A stretch of DNA of 64,000 nt, from assembly GCF_004322755.1 (NCBI RefSeq), contig NZ_CP036401.1, positions 3,472,001-3,536,000 on the forward strand, given 5' to 3'. The notes beneath the pieces are model-generated. The model ran no database searches. It worked only from the letters and a program-made list of their open reading frames with translations, and had not been told where the DNA came from. This document shows positions 9,272 through 18,791 of this stretch, one piece after another (position 1 is the stretch's first letter; every line of letters begins with the position of its first letter). The position numbers were made by a program, and so were the translations under genes. This DNA is from Pseudoduganella albidiflava. Its GTDB lineage: Bacteria; Pseudomonadota; Gammaproteobacteria; Burkholderiales; Burkholderiaceae_D.

Positions 9272-10206
9272 TGTACTTTACCCACTTCGGCCTGCGGCAG
9301 GCGCCGTTCTCGATCACGCCCGACCCCGCCTTCTTCTATGGCGGCAACCAGCGCGGCGACATGCTGGCGGCGCTGCTGTACGCGGTGGCGCAGGGCGAAG
9401 GCATCGTCAAGGTCACGGGCGAGGTCGGCAGCGGCAAGACCATGCTGTGCCGCATGCTGGAACGCCGCCTGCCGCCCCGCGTGGACGTGCTGTGGCTGGT
9501 CAATCCGAACCTGGCGCCGGGCGAGGTGCCGTACGCGATCGCCGCCGAGCTGGGGCTCGACGCCTCGGGCCGGCGCGGCGACCAGGTGCTGCGCCAGCTC
9601 AACGACGAACTGATCGCGCGGCACGCGGACGGCCGCCAGGTGCTGCTGCTGGTCGAGGAAGCGCAGGCCATGCCGCTCGAATCGCTGGAAGCGGTGCGCC
9701 TGCTGACGAACCTGGAAACGGCGCGCCACAAGCTGCTGCAGATCGTGCTGTTCGGCCAGCCCGAGCTCGATGCGCACCTGGCCCTGCCGCGCATGCGGCA
9801 GCTGGCCGAGCGCATCACGCACAGCTTTTTCGTGCCGGCCCTGCCGCCGGACCAGGTCGGCGCTTTCCTGGCCTTCCGGCTGCGCGCCGCCGGCCATCCG
9901 GACGGCGGCTTGTTTACCGCAGCGTCAACGCGGCGCATCGCGCGCGCGTCACGCGGTATCATTCGCCGTATCAACGTCCTTGCCGACAAGGCCTTGCTGG
10001 CCGCGTATGCGGACGATGCCAACACCGTGCAGGTGCGCCATGTGCGGCTGGCCGAGCGGGAATGCGGGTTCGTGCGGGCCCGCCCGGCGCTGCCGGCTCC
10101 CGGCCGCCGCGCAGCCGGGGTGCTTGCCATCGTGCTTGCCATCGCGGCCCTGGCCGCGGTCGCCACGGCCGCGGTACTGGCCACGGCGCGGAGTACAGGC
10201 TTTTGA
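9268..10206 (+). CDS. mshM: MshM / ExeA-family AAA ATPase
   Basis: 312 residues. MMYFTHFGLRQAPFSITPDP is the typical start of MshM/ExeA proteins. Walker A (GEVGSGKT, residues ~51-58) and Walker B (VLLLVEEAQ) are intact, with sensor-type residues downstream, and one C-terminal membrane helix (about 283-305). ExeA-type ATPases help secretin assembly, often by binding peptidoglycan, though no obvious peptidoglycan-binding domain remains after the membrane helix here. Start ATG 9268 overlaps the upstream stop. A 209-base gap with tandem repeats follows before the secretin gene. Confidence 0.88.
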
Positions 10207-10258
10207 GGCGCGGGCTTTCGAGGCGCGGGCTTTCGAGGCGCGGGCTTTCGAGGCGCAA
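10205..10258 (+). repeat. 15-bp tandem repeat after mshM
   Basis: The unit GAGGCGCGGGCTTTC is repeated three times exactly (10205-10249) followed by a partial, diverged fourth copy. It begins right at the mshM stop codon. A second, 13-base duplication (GCACGTGATSGCG) lies at about 10303-10328. Confidence 0.9.
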
Positions 10259-10415
10259 ATTTTGAACGCGGCTGTTGAACGGTACGTGGTCGCGGCATGC
10301 GGCCGGCACGTGATCGCGGCACGTGATGGCGGGAGCGATCCCCCAGTATTTGCACATCCGTTCGTTTTATAAGATTATGATCGCCCCTGTAAACTCACTT
10401 CCGGCAAACATAACA

Positions 10416-12365
10416 ATGAAAAAAGTCGCGGCCACCGTGCTCTGTTCGCTGCTTGGCGCATGCGCCGCGCCCAGGCTGCCGGTCTCGCCGGCCCACGTCA
10501 CCGAAGCGCCGCGCCCCGCCGGCGCGATTCCCGACCCGGTGCAGCAAAGCGCCGTGCTGCCCGCTCCCCAGGCGGCGCCCAGGGCGGAAACGTTCAGCGT
10601 GACCGTGCACCGCGCCCCGGTGGAATCGGTGCTGTTCGCGCTGGCGCGCGATGCCGGCATGAATGTCGACGTGCACCCGGCGATTACCGGCGTGGTCACG
10701 CTGAATGCGCTCGACCAGACCTTGCCGCAATTGCTGGACCGGATTTCCCGGCAGGTGGACATGCGCTACGAGATCGATGGCGCCACGCTGCTGGTGCTGC
10801 CGGACGAGCCGCACTGGCGCAACTACCGCATCGACTACGTGAACATCGCGCGCACCACCAACAGCAACGTCAGCATCGCCACGCAGATTTCCACCACGGG
10901 CGGCGGCAGCGCCGGTACCAGCTACACGGGGTCGAACACGGGCACCGGCACGATCGCCGGCGCCGGCACCTCGCTCTCGCCGGGCAACAACAATTCGACC
11001 ACCTCGGTGGCCAACCGGGCCGACAACAATTTCTGGTACAACCTGGAAAAGAACATCCGCGACATGCTGCGGCCCACCAACCTGAACGATCCGCTGGCCG
11101 ATCCGCTGGCGCAGTTGCGCGAGCAGACCGCCATGCAGGGCCAGCAGGCCGGCGGACAGCAGCCGGGCCAAGCCGGCCAGCCGGGCCAGCAGGGCCAGCC
11201 AGGCCAGCCGCAGGCCGGACAGTTCGGCAACGGCCAGCCAGGCACGTACCAGCCGGCATTCTCGCCGGCCGGCGGCGCCACCCAGCCGGCCGATGCCGGC
11301 TATCCCGGCGTGCAGGCCGGCGCCGCGCAAGGCCGTGCCGCCGCGCAGCGCACCGCGCCCGCCGTGATCGTCAACCCGGAAGGCGGCATCGTCACCGTGC
11401 GCGCCAGCAGCCGGCAGCACGACAGGGTGCGCGAGTTCCTCGATACGCTGCAGGCCGCCGCCAAGCGGCAGGTGATGATCGAGGCCACGATCCTCGAGGT
11501 GCGCCTGTCCGACCAGTACCAGCAGGGCATCAACTGGCAGCGCATCGCCAGCGGCGGCGCGGTGTTCGGGCAGGGCAACCCCAATCCGGACAGCCTGCCG
11601 CTGACCCGCGGCGAGGCCAACCTCGACGGCATGTTCAGCCTGACCTACTTCAATCCGATGAGCGCCATCGGCAACATCAGGACGGCCATCCAGCTGCTGG
11701 AATCGTACGGCAAGGTCCACGTGCTTTCCAGCCCGAAGCTGTCCGTGCTGAACAACCAGACAGCGCTGTTGAAAGTGGTGGACAACAGCATCTTCTTCAC
11801 GCTGAAGGTCACGCCGGCCGTCACCAATTCGTCGGGCGGCGTGTCGGCACCGGCCACCTACGAATCGCGCGTGGAGACCGTGCCGGTCGGCTTCGTGATG
11901 AGCGTGACCCCGCAGATATCCGAAGACGGCGAAGTCACGCTGAACGTGCGGCCCACCATCACGCGCGTGGTCGGCGAAGTGGCGGATCCGAACCCGGAAC
12001 TGAAGCGGCTGGACGTGACCAGCACGGTGCCGGTGATCCAGGCACGCGAACTTGAATCGGTGATGAAGCTGCACAGCGGCCAGACCGCCGTGATGGGCGG
12101 ACTCATGCAGGATTCGGTCGACAACAGGCGCGATGGCCTGCCGCTGCTGTCGCGCGTGCCCCTGCTAGGCAACCTGCTTTCCTACCGCGACGAAAGCGTG
12201 TCGAAGACCGAACTGGTGATCTTCCTGCGCGCCGTCGTGGTGCGCGACGCCAGCATGGAAGGCGACTACCAGGACCTGCGCTACCTGCTGCCCGGCAAGG
12301 ATGCGCTGAACAAGACGCCGTATGGCCCCACCGCGGGCCAGGCCGTGCCGGCGGGGACACCATGA
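10416..12365 (+). CDS. mshL: MshL-like secretin lipoprotein
   Basis: 649 residues. MKKVAATVLCSLLGAC gives a lipoprotein signal with Cys16 as the acylated residue. A short STN-like domain (~55-115) and N-domains follow. Residues ~240-285 are an unusual Gln/Gly/Pro-rich spacer made of GQPGQ-like units. The last ~250 residues are the secretin channel domain (LYSYGK-like IQLLESYGKVHVLSSPKLSV; HSGQTAVMGGLMQDS; VPLLGNLLSYR). It would form the outer-membrane ring through which a filament or substrate passes. ATG at 10416 is preferred over in-frame codons at 10323 and 10380 because it starts the lipoprotein signal. The only secretin in the window. Its stop overlaps mshN (ATGA). Confidence 0.92.
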   Translation: MKKVAATVLCSLLGACAAPRLPVSPAHVTEAPRPAGAIPDPVQQSAVLPAPQAAPRAETFSVTVHRAPVESVLFALARDAGMNVDVHPAITGVVTLNALDQTLPQLLDRISRQVDMRYEIDGATLLVLPDEPHWRNYRIDYVNIARTTNSNVSIATQISTTGGGSAGTSYTGSNTGTGTIAGAGTSLSPGNNNSTTSVANRADNNFWYNLEKNIRDMLRPTNLNDPLADPLAQLREQTAMQGQQAGGQQPGQAGQPGQQGQPGQPQAGQFGNGQPGTYQPAFSPAGGATQPADAGYPGVQAGAAQGRAAAQRTAPAVIVNPEGGIVTVRASSRQHDRVREFLDTLQAAAKRQVMIEATILEVRLSDQYQQGINWQRIASGGAVFGQGNPNPDSLPLTRGEANLDGMFSLTYFNPMSAIGNIRTAIQLLESYGKVHVLSSPKLSVLNNQTALLKVVDNSIFFTLKVTPAVTNSSGGVSAPATYESRVETVPVGFVMSVTPQISEDGEVTLNVRPTITRVVGEVADPNPELKRLDVTSTVPVIQARELESVMKLHSGQTAVMGGLMQDSVDNRRDGLPLLSRVPLLGNLLSYRDESVSKTELVIFLRAVVVRDASMEGDYQDLRYLLPGKDALNKTPYGPTAGQAVPAGTP

Positions 12366-14281
12366 GCCTGCTGATGCAAGCGTTGAAGAAAGCCGAGCGC
12401 GCACGGCAAAGCGGCCTGCAGGAAGAAGACTTGCCGGACAACGGGCAGGAGCCCGCGGATGACACGGTGGCGGGCGGCGCGCCGCGGCGCGCTCCCGACC
12501 TGGACGCAGGCATGCCGGATATCCCGCCGGCCCGCGCGCCGGGATCGTCCAGCGGGCCGCTGGAACTGAGCCTGGAGCCGCTCGACGCCCCGCCGGCGCG
12601 GGTAGACGCACAGCGAGCCCAGGCACCGCAAGCCCAGGCACCGCAAAACGAAGCACGGCAAGCCGAAGCAACACGGGCGGAAGCGGTGCAGTCCGATACC
12701 CTGCGTGCCGACCCGCCGCTGCCGCCACCGCCGCCGGCGATCGAACCGGCCGTCGAGGCATCGCATAATCCGGTACCGCCCCAGGCACGCCATGAAGGCG
12801 GGCGGGTGCGCGGCGATGCCGGCGAGATTCCCGTCAGGGATGCCCGCGCGGCACCCCGGCCCGCCCCGGCGGGCGCCGACAGCCGGCGCGGCCCGGGGGC
12901 GCCCGAACGCCGGGCGGTACCGCGCAGCGCGCCGGTGCAGGCGGATGCCGCTTCGGGCATCGACCTGCCGCGGCTGCGGATCGCGGGCCTGGCCGGCGTG
13001 CTGGTGATGATCGCCGGCACGTTTGGCTACCTGTACTGGCAAGCCGTCAACGGCCCGGGACCGGGCGCCAGCCTGCCCATGGTGCCGATGCCGCCGCCCA
13101 GCGCCACTGGCGCCACCACGGCCGGCGGCGATCTCGGCATCGTCGTCGCGCCGAGCGGCGCACCGTTCGGCGCGCTGGGCACGCCCGCGCCCGCCGCCGA
13201 CACCGCCGCCGTGCCGCCGCCCATCGACCCCGCCGCTCCCCCGGCACCGGCACCAGTCGCGCCACCAGCAGCACCGGTGGCGGCGGCGCCGGCCACCACG
13301 CGGGCGCCGGGCGCTGCGCCGCGTGCCAGCCGCCCCGCGCCGCTGGCCGGCCCCACCCCGGCCCAGCTGGCGGCCATCGAGGATCCCGAGATCCGCCGTG
13401 AAGCGATGCGCGACGCCATGGAACGTGCCGGGCGCATGGAACAGATGGGCGAGGCGCCGGGCGCGGCAGGCGCATTCGGCGAGCCGGACGGCGCCGCCGC
13501 CGCGTCGGCGCCGGCAGCGTCCACGTCCACGTCCACGTCCACGGCCCCGGCCGCCGCCGAGGCCAACGGCCGGGGCGACGTGCAGGTGGCGCGGGGCGCG
13601 TCCAGCCCCGCCATCCATCCCGCGGTGCAGGCCGGCTATGCCGCGTTCGCGGCCGGCGACCTGGCCGCCGCGGCGCGGCAGTACGCCACCGCGCTGCGCA
13701 ACGATCCGAACAACCGCGATGCGCTGCTCGGCAGTGCCGCCATCGCCGCGCGTGAACGGCGCGACGACGATGCCGCGCGTTCCTACCTGCGCCTGCTGTC
13801 CAACAATCCGCGCGATGCGGAAGCCATCGCCGGCCTGACGGCGCTGCGGCCGGGCGATGGCGACCGTGCCGAGGTGCGCCTGAAAGGCGTGTTGCGCGAC
13901 AATCCGGATGCCGCGCCGGTGCACTTTGCGCTGGGCAACCTGTATGCCCGCCAGCGCCGCTGGCAGGAAGCACAGCAGGCGTATTTCCATGCCTGGTCCG
14001 CCGCGCCCGCCAACGCCGACTATGCGTTCAACCTGGCCGTGGGCCTGGACCGGCTGAACCAGGCCCGCCTGGCCAGCCAGTATTACCAGCGCGCGCTGGC
14101 GCTGGCCGCCAGCGGCGCCGCCGCCTTCGACCGCGCCGCGGTCCAGCGCCGGCTGGCCGAGCTGTCCGCCGCCCAGGCGCCGGCTGCGGCAGCGGCGGCG
14201 GCCGATCCCGCCGCCATCGCCGCCCCGGCACCGGCGTCCGCCCCCGCACCGGCGTCCGTGCCGGCCGCTCCGGGGAATTGA
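12362..14281 (+). CDS. mshN: MshN-like TPR protein
   Basis: 639 residues. The start MSLLMQALKKAERARQ is typical of MshN/ExeB-like proteins. A ~200-residue Ala/Pro/Gln-rich cytoplasmic part with a 15-base in-phase repeat (AQAPQ near residue 80) leads to one membrane helix (about 205-228). A Pro/Ala-rich periplasmic linker follows, including a TS-repeat run near residue 390, and then TPR-like helices (~420-610: AGYAAFAAGDLAAAARQYATAL, LLGSAAIAARERRDDDAARSYLRLL). MshN is thought to assist secretin or motor assembly. The ORF is tightly packed between mshL and the second motor gene. Confidence 0.85.
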   Translation: MSLLMQALKKAERARQSGLQEEDLPDNGQEPADDTVAGGAPRRAPDLDAGMPDIPPARAPGSSSGPLELSLEPLDAPPARVDAQRAQAPQAQAPQNEARQAEATRAEAVQSDTLRADPPLPPPPPAIEPAVEASHNPVPPQARHEGGRVRGDAGEIPVRDARAAPRPAPAGADSRRGPGAPERRAVPRSAPVQADAASGIDLPRLRIAGLAGVLVMIAGTFGYLYWQAVNGPGPGASLPMVPMPPPSATGATTAGGDLGIVVAPSGAPFGALGTPAPAADTAAVPPPIDPAAPPAPAPVAPPAAPVAAAPATTRAPGAAPRASRPAPLAGPTPAQLAAIEDPEIRREAMRDAMERAGRMEQMGEAPGAAGAFGEPDGAAAASAPAASTSTSTSTAPAAAEANGRGDVQVARGASSPAIHPAVQAGYAAFAAGDLAAAARQYATALRNDPNNRDALLGSAAIAARERRDDDAARSYLRLLSNNPRDAEAIAGLTALRPGDGDRAEVRLKGVLRDNPDAAPVHFALGNLYARQRRWQEAQQAYFHAWSAAPANADYAFNLAVGLDRLNQARLASQYYQRALALAASGAAAFDRAAVQRRLAELSAAQAPAAAAAAADPAAIAAPAPASAPAPASVPAAPGN

Positions 14282-14286
14282 GCGCG

Positions 14287-15981
14287 ATGGCGGAACGCAT
14301 CAAGCAACCGATCGGCAAGCTGCTGATCGACAAGGGCGTCATCAGCGAAGACCAGCTGCGCATCGCACTGATCGAGCAGAAGCGCGAACGGGAACCGCTC
14401 GGCAAGCTGCTGGTCGGCATGGGCTTCGTGACCGAGGCCACGATCCGCGAAGCGCTGTCGGAAAACCTCAACACGCAGTCGGCCGACCTGAACAGCCTGG
14501 TGGTCGACGCCATCGCGCTGAAGCTGATTCCCAAGGACGTGGCGAAGCGCTACAGCGTGTTCCCCATCGTCTACGAGCGCGAGCGCGACAACCTGGTGCT
14601 GGCCATGTCCAACACCAGCAATATCGTGGCGCTGGACCAGATCCACGCGATGCTGGTCAAGGGCATCACGATCACGCCCCTGCTGGTCAACGATTCCGAC
14701 ATCGCCCGCGCGATCGACCAGTACTACGGCTTCGAACTGTCGATCGACGGCATCCTGCACGAGATCGAGACGGGCGACGTGACGTACCAGGGCACGTCCG
14801 ACGAGTACAGCCACCCGATGGTACGGCTGATCGACGCGCTGCTGGCCGATGCGGTGCAGAATGGCGCGTCGGACGTGCACTTCGAGCCGGAACAGAGTTT
14901 CCTGCGCATCCGCTACCGCATCGATGGCATCCTGCGCCAGATCCGCAGCCTGCACAAGTCGTACTGGCCGGCCATGGCCGTGCGCCTGAAGGTGATCAGC
15001 AACATGAACATCGCCGAGACCCGCGCGCCGCAGGATGGCCGCATCTCGATCAAGTTTTCCGGCCGCCAGATCGACTTCCGCGCCAGCGCGCAGCCCACCA
15101 CGCACGGCGAGAACTTCGTGCTGCGCGTGCTGGACCGCCAGAAAGGCATCGTGCCGCTCGATGGCCTGGGCCTGGCCGAGCACGAGCTGGACCTGCTGCG
15201 CCTGATGATCGCCCGGCCCGATGGCCTGATCCTCGTCACCGGCCCGACCGGCAGCGGCAAGACCACCACGCTGTACTCGATCCTGAACCACATCAATACC
15301 GAGGGCGTCAACATCATGACGCTGGAAGACCCGGTTGAGTACCCGATGAACATGATCCGCCAGACCTCGGTCAACGAGTCGGCCAAGCTGGGCTTCGCCG
15401 ACGGCATCCGCTCGATCCTGCGCCAGGACCCGGACGTGATCCTGGTCGGCGAAATCCGCGACAAGGAAACCGCCGACATGGCGCTCGCGGCGGCGATGAC
15501 GGGCCACCAGGTCTATTCGACGCTGCACACCAACTCCGCGGTGGGAGCGATTCCCCGCCTGCTCGACATTGGCGTGATCGCCGACGTGCTGGCCGGGAAC
15601 ATCATCGGCATCATCGCCCAGCGCCTGGTGCGGCGCCTGTGCATGCATTGCCGCGAAGGCTTCGAAGCCGATGCGCTGGAACGTCGCCTGCTGGGGCTCG
15701 GCGAGGAAGATCCGCCGGCGACCATCTACCGGGCGGTGGGCTGCGAGCGCTGCGCTCACCAGGGCTACAAGGGCCGCGTGGCGATCATGGAACTGCTGAA
15801 GATGAACGCCGAGCTCGACGAACTGGTCGCGCGCCGCGCCGCCGTGCGCGAATTGCGCGCCGCCGCGCGCGCCGCCGGCTTCCGCTCGCTGGTCGACGAC
15901 GGCATGCGCCGCGTGCTGCAGGGCGCCACGACCATCGACGAGATCTCGCGCGTAGTCGACCTGACCGACAGGCTGGCCTGA
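14287..15981 (+). CDS. Second GspE/MshE-family motor ATPase
   Basis: 564 residues from the ATG at 14287; an upstream TTG (14278) overlaps the mshN stop and is an alternative. The N-terminus again has the paired MshEN layout (PIGKLLIDKG and PLGKLLVGMG), but the first Arg of the motif is Pro in both halves, unlike the leftward MshE. The ATPase core is complete: Walker A GPTGSGKTTT, Walker B DPDVILVGEIRD, His box STLHTNS, and zinc cysteines (CMHC; CERC). It is followed after one base by its own platform gene. This is a separate motor for the rightward system, and binding of c-di-GMP may be altered (inference). Confidence 0.9.
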   Translation: MAERIKQPIGKLLIDKGVISEDQLRIALIEQKREREPLGKLLVGMGFVTEATIREALSENLNTQSADLNSLVVDAIALKLIPKDVAKRYSVFPIVYERERDNLVLAMSNTSNIVALDQIHAMLVKGITITPLLVNDSDIARAIDQYYGFELSIDGILHEIETGDVTYQGTSDEYSHPMVRLIDALLADAVQNGASDVHFEPEQSFLRIRYRIDGILRQIRSLHKSYWPAMAVRLKVISNMNIAETRAPQDGRISIKFSGRQIDFRASAQPTTHGENFVLRVLDRQKGIVPLDGLGLAEHELDLLRLMIARPDGLILVTGPTGSGKTTTLYSILNHINTEGVNIMTLEDPVEYPMNMIRQTSVNESAKLGFADGIRSILRQDPDVILVGEIRDKETADMALAAAMTGHQVYSTLHTNSAVGAIPRLLDIGVIADVLAGNIIGIIAQRLVRRLCMHCREGFEADALERRLLGLGEEDPPATIYRAVGCERCAHQGYKGRVAIMELLKMNAELDELVARRAAVRELRAAARAAGFRSLVDDGMRRVLQGATTIDEISRVVDLTDRLA

Positions 15982-15982
15982 T

Positions 15983-17188
15983 ATGCCGCAGTACATCTAC
16001 CGTGCCATGGATACCGCCGGCCAGATCGTGCCCGGCAATATGGATGCGCTGAACGTGCCGGACCTGGAGCTGCGCCTGTCCAGGATGGACCTGGACCTGA
16101 TCGACTACCGGCAGTCGCGCCAGAAGGTGATTGCGCTGGGGCGCCGCCGCATCGACCGGCGCGACCTGATCAATTTCTGCTTCCACATGGAGCAGATGTC
16201 CAGCGCCGGCGTGCCGATCCTCGATGCGCTGAACGACCTGCGCGAATCGATGGACCATCCGCGCTTCCGCGAGATCATCACCGACCTGATCGAGAACATC
16301 GAGGGCGGCGTGCCGTTGTCGGCCGCGCTGGGCAACTACCCGGAAGCGTTCGACCAGACCTTCACCAGCCTGGTGCGGGCGGGCGAGGAAAGCGGCAAGG
16401 TCAACGAGGTATTCCGCAACCTGGCCGACAGCCTGAAATGGCAGGACGAACTGGCCGCCCAGACCAGGAAGATCGTCACCTACCCGGCCATCGTGCTGGT
16501 GGTGGTCACGGCGGTCACGTTCTTCCTGATGATCTACCTGGTGCCGCAGCTGACCAGTTTCATCCGCAACATGGGGCAGGAACTGCCGCTGCACACGCGC
16601 GCGCTGATCGCCGTGTCGAACGTGTTCATCGACTACTGGTTCGTGCTGCTGGCCGCGCCCGTGGCGGCGTGGTTCGGCGGCCGGTGGTGGCTGCGCCGCG
16701 ACGAACGGGCCGCGTTCGCGTTCGACCGCGCCAAGCTGCGCGCCTGGCCGGTGGGGCCGGTGCTGCACAAGATCATCCTGGCGCGCTTCGCCACCTTCTT
16801 CGCCATGATGTACGGCTCGGGCATCACGATCCTCGAATGCATCCGGCTGTCCGAGGGGATCGCCGGCAACCGCGCCGTGGCGGCCGCGCTGCGCCGCGTG
16901 GCCCAGCTCATTTCCGAGGGCCAGAGCGTCAGCGGCGCGTTCGGCCATACCGGCCTGTTCCCGCCGCTGGTGGTGCGCATGCTGAAAGTGGGCGAAGCCA
17001 CCGGCGCGCTCGACGGCGCGCTGCGCAACGTGGCCTACTTCTACAATCGCGAAGTGCGCGAACAGATCGAACGGGTGCAGGCCATGATCGAACCGACCAT
17101 GACGGTGGTGCTGGGCCTGCTGCTGGGCTGGATCATGCTGTCCGTGCTCGGCCCGATCTACGACACGATCAGCGCGATCAGGATCTGA
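15983..17188 (+). CDS. Second GspF/MshG-family platform protein
   Basis: 401 residues with two GspF domains: FCFHMEQMSSAGVPILDALNDL near residue 60 and FATFFAMMYGSGITILECI near residue 270. Membrane helices lie at about 165-195, 210-235 and at the C-terminus (MTVVLGLLLGWIMLSVLGPIYD). It belongs to the same family as MshG at 5458-6684 but is clearly different in sequence, so this is not a recent duplication. It would anchor the second motor in the inner membrane. It follows the motor ATPase stop by one base and precedes the PilM/PilN-like gene by one base. Confidence 0.9.
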   Translation: MPQYIYRAMDTAGQIVPGNMDALNVPDLELRLSRMDLDLIDYRQSRQKVIALGRRRIDRRDLINFCFHMEQMSSAGVPILDALNDLRESMDHPRFREIITDLIENIEGGVPLSAALGNYPEAFDQTFTSLVRAGEESGKVNEVFRNLADSLKWQDELAAQTRKIVTYPAIVLVVVTAVTFFLMIYLVPQLTSFIRNMGQELPLHTRALIAVSNVFIDYWFVLLAAPVAAWFGGRWWLRRDERAAFAFDRAKLRAWPVGPVLHKIILARFATFFAMMYGSGITILECIRLSEGIAGNRAVAAALRRVAQLISEGQSVSGAFGHTGLFPPLVVRMLKVGEATGALDGALRNVAYFYNREVREQIERVQAMIEPTMTVVLGLLLGWIMLSVLGPIYDTISAIRI

Positions 17189-17189
17189 C

Positions 17190-18791
17190 ATGTTGGCCAA
17201 ACAGCTCTTCTATCTCACCAGCGACCAGTTGCATGCCTGGCAATGGCAGCGCAACACGCTGTTCGGGCCGCACATCTTCCCCGCCACCCGGGCGGGCCTG
17301 AACGATTTCCTCGCTTACCTGGACCGGCACGGCAACCGCCCCGGCTACCTGTTGACCGACCTGATCGAGGAAGACTACACGCGGCTGCTGCTGCCCCACG
17401 TGCGCGGCCGCGCGGGACGCAAGCTGCGCGAGCGCCGGCTGGTCCAGCACTATCGCGACACGCCCTACCGCGCCGCACTGGTGCAGGGGCGCAGCGTCGA
17501 AGGCCGGCGCGACGACGAGGTGCTGTTCACCGCGCTGACCAACCCGCTGCTGCTGACGCCGTGGGTGGATGCGATGGAGCTGATGCAGACGCCGCTGGCC
17601 GGCGTCTACTCGTGCGCCATGCTGGGCCGCGACGTGCTGCACCGGCTGGCGATGCGCCATCGCCACGTGCTGCTGGCGAGCTGGCACACGGCAGGCCTGC
17701 GGCAGACCTACTTCCTGCGCGGCGCCGTGAAGTTCTCGCGCCTGGTGCAGGCCACGCCCGAGGAAGCGCAGCTGCATGCCGTGGCCACGCAGACCGCCCG
17801 CACCCAGCAATTCCTGGGCAGCGTGCGCCTGCTGGCGCGGGGCGACGTGCTGCACGTGCTGGTGCTGGCCGCGCCCGACCAGGTCGAGCGCCTGGCGGCG
17901 GAATGCACCAACACGGCCGAAACGATCTACCACATCGTGCCCCTGGACACGGCGGCCACCGCGCTGCACGTGGGCGGCGCGGCGCAGGGCGTGGCGGCGC
18001 ACGTGGCCGAGCCCACGCTGCTGGCCATGCTGGCCCGCAATCCGCCGGCCAGCCACTATCCGACCGGCGCCGCGGGCAACTATTACCGGCTGCTGCAGGC
18101 CCGCCTGTCGCTGTACGCATCGAGCGCGGTGCTGGCCACCGCCGGCGTGGTCTGGTCGATCCTGAACCTGGCCAGCTACACGCTGGCGCACGGCAGTGCC
18201 GAGGGCTTCCGCTCCGAGACCGCGCACTACCGGGCCAACTACGACCGCAGCATGTCGAGCATGCCGCCGGCCGCCGACAAGACCGCCAACATGCGCGCCG
18301 CGGTATCGATCGACCGTACCGTGGCCAGGCAGGGCCCGTGGCCGGTGGCCATGATGCGCATGGTCAGCGGCGCGCTCGAGCAGTCGCCGCAGGTCCGCAT
18401 CTCCCGGCTCGACTGGCGCGCCGACGTGCCCGGCGCGCCCAGCGGGCCCATAGTGGGTGGCGCGGGCGGCGCGAGCGGCGCGAGCGGCACGGCCGGCACG
18501 CCGGCACTGGCCGCGCCCACCTCGTCGCTGGCGCTGGGCATCCCGAAGTCGCCGCCGCAAAAGCTGCGCGTGGAGGCCGAGGTCCTGTCCGCGCGCAACG
18601 ACTACCGCAAGGTGCTCGGCGAAATGAACGTGTTCGCGCAGCGGCTGGCCAGCATTCCGAACGTGACCGTGGAGATCGTGCAGCTGCCGTTCGATATCCG
18701 GCCCACGCAGAAGCTGTCCGGCACCGTCGGGGCCCCCACCGCCGGCCAGGAACAGAACAAATTCACCCTGGACTTGACATGGACGCCCTGA
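17190..18791 (+). CDS. Fused PilM/PilN-like (GspL-like) assembly protein
   Basis: 533 residues. A ~300-residue N-terminal cytoplasmic domain (with LIEEDYTRLLLPHVRGR) precedes one membrane helix at about 308-332, then a helical periplasmic part and a ferredoxin-like C-terminal domain. This is the layout of GspL, or of PilM and PilN joined. Canonical MSHA loci use separate MshI and MshJ proteins. No clear actin-type ATP-binding motif is seen in the N-terminal domain. A Gly/Ala/Ser-rich loop near 425-445 contains small repeats. Predicted to link the motor in the cytoplasm with the periplasmic alignment complex. Assignment is from layout and gene order, not from strong motifs. Confidence 0.65.
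   Translation: MLAKQLFYLTSDQLHAWQWQRNTLFGPHIFPATRAGLNDFLAYLDRHGNRPGYLLTDLIEEDYTRLLLPHVRGRAGRKLRERRLVQHYRDTPYRAALVQGRSVEGRRDDEVLFTALTNPLLLTPWVDAMELMQTPLAGVYSCAMLGRDVLHRLAMRHRHVLLASWHTAGLRQTYFLRGAVKFSRLVQATPEEAQLHAVATQTARTQQFLGSVRLLARGDVLHVLVLAAPDQVERLAAECTNTAETIYHIVPLDTAATALHVGGAAQGVAAHVAEPTLLAMLARNPPASHYPTGAAGNYYRLLQARLSLYASSAVLATAGVVWSILNLASYTLAHGSAEGFRSETAHYRANYDRSMSSMPPAADKTANMRAAVSIDRTVARQGPWPVAMMRMVSGALEQSPQVRISRLDWRADVPGAPSGPIVGGAGGASGASGTAGTPALAAPTSSLALGIPKSPPQKLRVEAEVLSARNDYRKVLGEMNVFAQRLASIPNVTVEIVQLPFDIRPTQKLSGTVGAPTAGQEQNKFTLDLTWTP

Noticed and set aside
10205..10258. CRISPR-like direct repeats
   Set aside because: Repeats are directly adjacent with no unique spacers, and no cas genes are present.
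10350..10378. TTGCAC-N17-GATTAT as promoter for mshL
   Set aside because: Only 3 of 6 and 4 of 6 matches to consensus; too weak to list as a feature.
10395..12074. 559-codon open frame opposite mshL
   Set aside because: Composition of an antisense shadow; the plus strand has a complete secretin.
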